Position numbers and translations under genes: made by a program
Part shown: piece by piece, positions 5,699-9,640 of the stretch
How the letters are laid out: every line of letters starts with the position of its first letter
Numbering within the stretch: position 1 is the stretch's first letter
NCBI GenBank assembly: GCA_029776555.1
Contig: JAKOSZ010000020.1
Coordinates: 1-9,640, forward strand
DNA: 9,640 bases
Origin: Bacillota bacterium
GTDB lineage: Bacteria > Bacillota > Clostridia > Acetivibrionales > JAKOSZ01
Direction: 5' to 3'
The notes under the pieces: generated by a model
Databases searched by the model: none
What the model was told of the DNA's origin: nothing
What the model saw: the letters and a program-made list of their open reading frames with translations, nothing else

Positions 5699-7789
5699 CT
5701 ACTTTATGATGGAGAAGGACATGATAAAGGCCGTAAATACGATTGCCACCATTGAAAGCAGCTTAATCAGTATGTTCAAAGACGGCCCCGAGGTGTCCTT
5801 GAAGGGGTCGCCTATGGTGTCACCGACCACTGCAGCCTTGTGGCTTTCCGAACCTTTCCCCCCGTAGTTCCCAGACTCAATGTATTTTTTGGCATTATCC
5901 CAGGCTCCCCCGGAGTTGGCCATCATAATGGCCAGCACAAAACCGGTCACCGTGGAGCCGACCAGCAGTCCGGCTACCCCATGCACCCCCAGCAAAATCC
6001 CTGTTACAATCGGGGCCAGTATGGCCACCAAGGCAGGCGCCACCATTTCCTTCTGGGCCGCCCTGGTGCAGATATCCACGCAGCGGGTGTAATCAGGCTG
6101 GGCCGTGCCTTCCATCAGCCCTGCTATCTCCTTAAACTGGCGCCTGACTTCCAGGACAATTTTCTGGGCGGCCCTCCCCACAGACTCCATGGCAAGGGAA
6201 GCAAAAAGGAAGGGCAGCATACCTCCAATGAAAAGCCCTGTTAAGACCGAGGGGTTCATAAGGCTTAAGTTCAGTTGGTAGCTGGGATCCAGCACCAGTA
6301 TCCTGTCCCTGAAGGCAGCTATCAGGGCCAGGGCGGTAAGGGCTGCCGAACCTATGGCGAAACCCTTGCCGGTAGCGGCCGTGGTATTGCCCAGGGCGTC
6401 CAGGGCGTCGGTGCGCTTCCTCACTTCAGGCCCCAGCTGGGCCATTTCGGCTATCCCGCCGGCGTTATCGGCTACAGGGCCATAGGCATCGGTAGCCAAA
6501 GTAATCCCCAGAGTGCTCAGCATTCCCACCGCTGAAATACCTATACCGTAAAGGCCCAGGTTGAAGTTGTGGGCCCCGCCGGCGAAGTAATAGCTGGCAA
6601 GCACCGCGGCGCTGACAATTATGACGGGCACAGCCGTCGAGAGCATGCCAAGGGACAAGCCCCCGATTACTACGGTGGCAGGCCCTGTAACAGCCGTCTC
6701 GGAAAGCCTTTGAGTAGGCCTGTAAAAGTCGGAAGTGAAGTACTCGGTAAAATATCCTATTAATATACCTGCCAGAAGACCGCTTAACACGGAGAAGTAA
6801 ATCCCTATCCTGTCCCAGCCTAAAACCATAGACAGCAGGAAAAAGGAAACCACGGCGAAAATACAGGCACTAATGTATACCCCCCGCCTCAGGGCCCTGA
6901 GGAGAACCTGCTGCCCGGCCTGTTCGCCGGTCCGGACGAAAAAGGTCCCTAAGACCGAAGCCAGTATCCCCGCTGCGGCCATTATCATCGGGGCCGCTGC
7001 TCCGTTTATGCCAAGGCCGGCGGCCACCGCAAGAGAAGCAGTGGATACTATGGAACCTATGTACGACTCAAAGAGGTCTGCCCCCATACCGGCCACGTCC
7101 CCCACGTTGTCCCCCACGTTGTCGGCAATGACTGCCGGGTTTCTCGGGTCATCTTCGGGTATCCCGGCCTCAATTTTGCCCACCAGGTCCGCCCCCACAT
7201 CGGCAGCCTTTGTGAAGATTCCGCCGCCGACCCGGGCGAAAAGGGCCAGAGAACTGGCGCCCATGCCGAAGGTCAGCACGGTGCTGGTTATTTTTTGAAT
7301 CTTGTCAGGATCTCCGGCGTAGAACCAGTCCAGGAGGTAGAACCAAAGGCAGATGTGCAGAAGTCCAAGGCCAACTACAGTAAGTCCCATAACGGCGCCG
7401 CTTGAAAAGGCTATCCTCAGGCCGCTGTTTAAGCTTTTCCTGGCCGCCTCGGCCGTTCTTGAGTTTGCCGCGGTGGCGATTTTCATGCCCACAAAACCGC
7501 TTAAACCCGAAAAGAACCCACCGGTTAAAAACGCGAAAGGCACAAAGAAGGTTAGGTACCCGCATACCGCCAGGGCCATCAGTATGACAAACATGACCCC
7601 AAAGAATATAGCCACACCTGTATACTGCCTTTTCAGGTAGGCATCAGCTCCCTGCCTTACTGCCAGGGCAATCTTTCTCATTTGTTCATTGCCCTCGCCT
7701 TGTCTTAACACGCCGAAGGCCAGGCAGGCGGCAAAGACAAGCGCCGCAACAGACCCCGCAGGAGCCAACAGCAACAACAAATATCCCAT
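5699..7789 (-). CDS. hppA: Membrane-bound K+-dependent ion-translocating pyrophosphatase
   Basis: Integral-membrane pyrophosphatase that hydrolyses cytoplasmic PPi and pumps H+ and/or Na+ outwards, conserving energy from biosynthetic PPi. It has 696 residues and many hydrophobic segments, as expected for the family's 16 or so membrane helices. Active-site motifs are complete: DVGADLVGKIEAG with EDDPRNPAVIADNVGDNVGD (197-231), ATDAYGPVADNAGGI (432-446), GGAWDNAKKYIESG (627-640) and GDTIGDPFKDTSGPSLN (656-672). The GNTTAATGKG segment (468-477) has Ala471 and Gly474, the pattern of K+-dependent enzymes (K+-independent ones have Lys and usually Thr). Glu241 in DLFESY is the membrane glutamate tied to ion choice, but H+ versus Na+ cannot be decided from this alone. 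The ATG start has GGGAGGT about 10 nt upstream. A TATAAA lies farther upstream but with no good -35. It stands alone, between glnS and hprK. Confidence 0.97.
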   Translation of the reverse strand: MGYLLLLLAPAGSVAALVFAACLAFGVLRQGEGNEQMRKIALAVRQGADAYLKRQYTGVAIFFGVMFVILMALAVCGYLTFFVPFAFLTGGFFSGLSGFVGMKIATAANSRTAEAARKSLNSGLRIAFSSGAVMGLTVVGLGLLHICLWFYLLDWFYAGDPDKIQKITSTVLTFGMGASSLALFARVGGGIFTKAADVGADLVGKIEAGIPEDDPRNPAVIADNVGDNVGDVAGMGADLFESYIGSIVSTASLAVAAGLGINGAAAPMIMAAAGILASVLGTFFVRTGEQAGQQVLLRALRRGVYISACIFAVVSFFLLSMVLGWDRIGIYFSVLSGLLAGILIGYFTEYFTSDFYRPTQRLSETAVTGPATVVIGGLSLGMLSTAVPVIIVSAAVLASYYFAGGAHNFNLGLYGIGISAVGMLSTLGITLATDAYGPVADNAGGIAEMAQLGPEVRKRTDALDALGNTTAATGKGFAIGSAALTALALIAAFRDRILVLDPSYQLNLSLMNPSVLTGLFIGGMLPFLFASLAMESVGRAAQKIVLEVRRQFKEIAGLMEGTAQPDYTRCVDICTRAAQKEMVAPALVAILAPIVTGILLGVHGVAGLLVGSTVTGFVLAIMMANSGGAWDNAKKYIESGNYGGKGSESHKAAVVGDTIGDPFKDTSGPSLNILIKLLSMVAIVFTAFIMSFSIIK

Positions 7790-7855
7790 ATAAGACTTGA
7801 CCTCCCTTGAAAAAAATTGGACCCTGCACTATTTATATGAATCCCCTCATTAAAG

Positions 7856-7911
7856 AAGACGCATTCGTGCAGCCAGGTTTTATTTCCCTGTTAAGCTGCA
7901 GAATGCGTCTT
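7856..7911 (-). terminator. Long hairpin after glnS, probable terminator
   Basis: Arms AAGACGCATTC (7856-7866) and GAATGCGTCTT (7901-7911) are perfectly complementary over 11 bp. After one unpaired G the stem continues with TGCAGC/GCTGCA (7868-7873, 7895-7900) and an inner CAGG/CCTG. TTAA on each side, two bases out, can lengthen it. In the minus-strand RNA the stem is followed by CTTTAATG, a weak U run, so termination of glnS is plausible but not textbook. The whole gap (7790-7968) otherwise holds only the hppA ribosome binding site and a TATAAA box. Confidence 0.55.
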
Positions 7912-7968
7912 GCTTAAGCCGGTCAAGTCCTGTGTGAACAAGCTTTTTTACTGCTGCTCCCCGGGCTG

Positions 7969-9640
7969 TCAGCGGTGCCTGGTCATTTCCCTGGCCCAGG
8001 AATCCTTGAGAGACACAATCCTGTTGAACACGCTTTTCCCGGTCTTGGGGTCCTTTGACTCCAGGAAGAAGTAGCCCTGCCTTAAAAACTGGTACCTGCT
8101 TCCGGGCTGGGCGCCGGCAATAGCCGGTTCAAGCTTGCAGGAATCCAGAATCTCAACCGAGTTGGGATTCTGGTATTTCTTAAAATCCTCATCCTCTCCC
8201 GCATCCCCGGGGTTGGGCACCGTAAACAGGTAATCATAAAGCCTTACGGTACAATCGACGGCATGAGGACTTGAAACCCAGTGCAGGGTGCCTTTCACCC
8301 TGCGGCCGTCGGGCGGATTAACGCCTCCCCTTGTGTCGGGGTCGTAAGTGCAGTGGAGCTCCAGCACCTTTCCGCTTGCTTCGTCCTTAACCACCCTCTG
8401 GCATTTTATGAAATATGCGTTCTTAAGCCTGACTTCGCCTCCGGGATACAGGCGGAAATAGTTTTTCGGCGGATTTTCCATGAAGTCGTCCTCTTCTATA
8501 TAAATCTCCCTGGAGAAAGGCACTTTTCTGGTGCCCAGCTGGGGTTTTTCAGGGTTTATCTCCACGTCAAACTCCTCCACCTTGCCCTCCGGGTAGTTGT
8601 CAATTACGACTTTTAAGGGGCGCAGCACGGCCATCGCCCGGGGGGCTTTGGCGTTGAGCTCTTCCCTGATGCAGTGTTCCAGAAGTCCAATATCCACAGT
8701 GCTGTTGCTCTTGGCCACACCTATGAGTTCGCAGAAGCTGCGGATGGATTCCGGCGTATATCCGCGCCTTCTCAACCCGGACAGGGTAGGCATCCTGGGG
8801 TCATCCCAGCCGTCTACGTAACCGCTCTTTACCAGCTCCAGGAGCTTTCTCTTGCTCATGACAGTATAGGTGAGATTGAGCCTGGCGAATTCTATCTGTT
8901 GAGGCTTATGGTCAAGGTCCAGGTTATTGAGAAACCATTCATACAGGGGCCGGTTATTTTCAAACTCCAGTGTGCAGAGGGAATGGGTTATACCCTCAAT
9001 GGCATCTGACAGGGGGTGGGTAAAGTCGTACATGGGGTATATGCACCACTTGTCCCCGGTTCTGTGGTGCGGCGCATTCAGTATCCTGTATATAACCGGG
9101 TCCCGCATGTTTAAATTGGGCGAAGCCATGTCGATTTTTGCCCTGAGTGTCCGGGAACCGCCGGGGAACTCTCCCTCCCTCATCCTGCGGAACAAATCCA
9201 GGTTTTCTTCAACGGAGCGGTTCCGGTAGGGACTCTCCTTGCCGGGCTCGGTCAGTGTACCCCTGTACTCCCTTATCTCATCGGGGCTCAAATCGCAGAC
9301 ATATGCCTTGCCTTTCCTGATAAGCTGGACCGCATATTCATAAAGCTGTTCAAAATAGTCTGAGGCAAAGTACAACCTGTCCTCCCAGTCAAAGCCCAGC
9401 CACCTGATGTCTTCCTTTATGGATTCCACGTATTCTACGTCTTCCTTCAGGGGATTGGTATCGTCAAAGCGCAGGTTGCAAAGCCCGCCGTTCTGCTCCG
9501 CGATGCCGAAGTTCAGGCATACAGCCTTGGCGTGGCCTATGTGAAGGTAACCGTTGGGTTCCGGCGGGAATCTTGTGTGAACCCTTCCCCCGTACTTGCC
9601 GGTGCGGTTGTCTTCATCTATTATGTCCTGGATAAAATTG
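7969..9640 (-). CDS. glnS: Glutaminyl-tRNA synthetase (partial, start beyond window)
   Basis: Class I aminoacyl-tRNA synthetase that charges tRNA-Gln with glutamine using ATP. 556 residues are present. The first ones, NFIQDIIDEDN, align by memory with the E. coli protein from about residue 10, so only a short N-terminal tip is missing and the full length is close to the usual 555-570. Seen (numbered from the window edge): PPEPNGYLHIGHAKA at 25-39 with the HIGH ATP-binding motif, LRFDDTNP, DFTHPLSDAIEGITHS at 205-220, and the KMSKS-equivalent VMSKRKLL at 260-267; the anticodon-binding beta-barrels follow. DFTHPLSDAIEGITHS and the long C-terminal barrel region favour GlnRS over GluRS. Bases 9429-7969 alone would give a GTG-started frame, but the same frame stays open to the window edge with the HIGH motif in it, so that GTG is internal. 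Many Firmicutes make Gln-tRNA with GatCAB instead. Whether this one also has GatCAB cannot be seen. Confidence 0.96.
   Translation of the reverse strand, partial: NFIQDIIDEDNRTGKYGGRVHTRFPPEPNGYLHIGHAKAVCLNFGIAEQNGGLCNLRFDDTNPLKEDVEYVESIKEDIRWLGFDWEDRLYFASDYFEQLYEYAVQLIRKGKAYVCDLSPDEIREYRGTLTEPGKESPYRNRSVEENLDLFRRMREGEFPGGSRTLRAKIDMASPNLNMRDPVIYRILNAPHHRTGDKWCIYPMYDFTHPLSDAIEGITHSLCTLEFENNRPLYEWFLNNLDLDHKPQQIEFARLNLTYTVMSKRKLLELVKSGYVDGWDDPRMPTLSGLRRRGYTPESIRSFCELIGVAKSNSTVDIGLLEHCIREELNAKAPRAMAVLRPLKVVIDNYPEGKVEEFDVEINPEKPQLGTRKVPFSREIYIEEDDFMENPPKNYFRLYPGGEVRLKNAYFIKCQRVVKDEASGKVLELHCTYDPDTRGGVNPPDGRRVKGTLHWVSSPHAVDCTVRLYDYLFTVPNPGDAGEDEDFKKYQNPNSVEILDSCKLEPAIAGAQPGSRYQFLRQGYFFLESKDPKTGKSVFNRIVSLKDSWAREMTRHR

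Noticed and set aside
7097..7120. Two perfect tandem 12-bp copies within hppA
   Set aside because: They encode the conserved NVGDNVGD active-site motif, so the repeat is explained by protein function.
7790..7968. Possible T-box or other riboswitch near a tRNA synthetase gene
   Set aside because: The gap lies downstream of glnS, not in its leader, and shows no T-box core (AGGGTGGNACC-like) sequence.

Overview
The window reads as chromosomal DNA of a bacterium of the Firmicutes, most likely a member of the Clostridia. The evidence is the block hprK - murB - rapZ - yvcK (HPr kinase, MurB, RapZ/YvcJ, YvcK), which is a Firmicutes arrangement, together with AGGAGG-like ribosome binding sites, some TTG starts and base composition near 50% GC judged by eye. 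Genus cannot be read from the sequence. Every supported gene lies on the minus strand, so transcription runs from high to low coordinates. About 92% of the window is coding.

In the direction of transcription: (1) 9640-7969, glutaminyl-tRNA synthetase (glnS), lacking only about its first ten or so residues, followed by a 179-nt gap holding a long hairpin (7856-7911) that probably acts as a terminator. (2) 7789-5699, a membrane-bound ion-pumping pyrophosphatase (hppA) of the K+-dependent type, followed by a 322-nt gene-free gap containing an imperfect inverted repeat of about 109 bp (5580-5688). (3) 5376-4437, hprK, broken by a frameshift inside its ATP-binding P-loop. (4) 4324-1123, an apparent operon murB - rapZ - yvcK. 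A 9-bp perfect hairpin abuts the rapZ ribosome binding site, rapZ and yvcK overlap by ATGA, and an intrinsic terminator follows yvcK. (5) 969-1, the first 323 codons of a glycogen-debranching enzyme that runs off the window.

How the genes fit together: murB makes UDP-MurNAc for peptidoglycan. RapZ and YvcK family proteins link carbon and amino-sugar status (UDP-GlcNAc, glucosamine-6-phosphate synthesis) to cell-wall synthesis. HprK normally controls carbon catabolite repression by phosphorylating HPr at Ser46. The debranching enzyme would release glucose from stored glycogen. The usual fourth member of the rapZ-yvcK block, whiA, is absent: a terminator and the glycogen gene follow instead.

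I see no CRISPR array, prophage, insertion sequence, toxin or defence locus, and no novel multi-gene system. The points most worth checking are the hprK frameshift, an Arg in place of Ser/Thr in the RapZ Walker A motif, and the two or three unexplained inverted repeats between genes.
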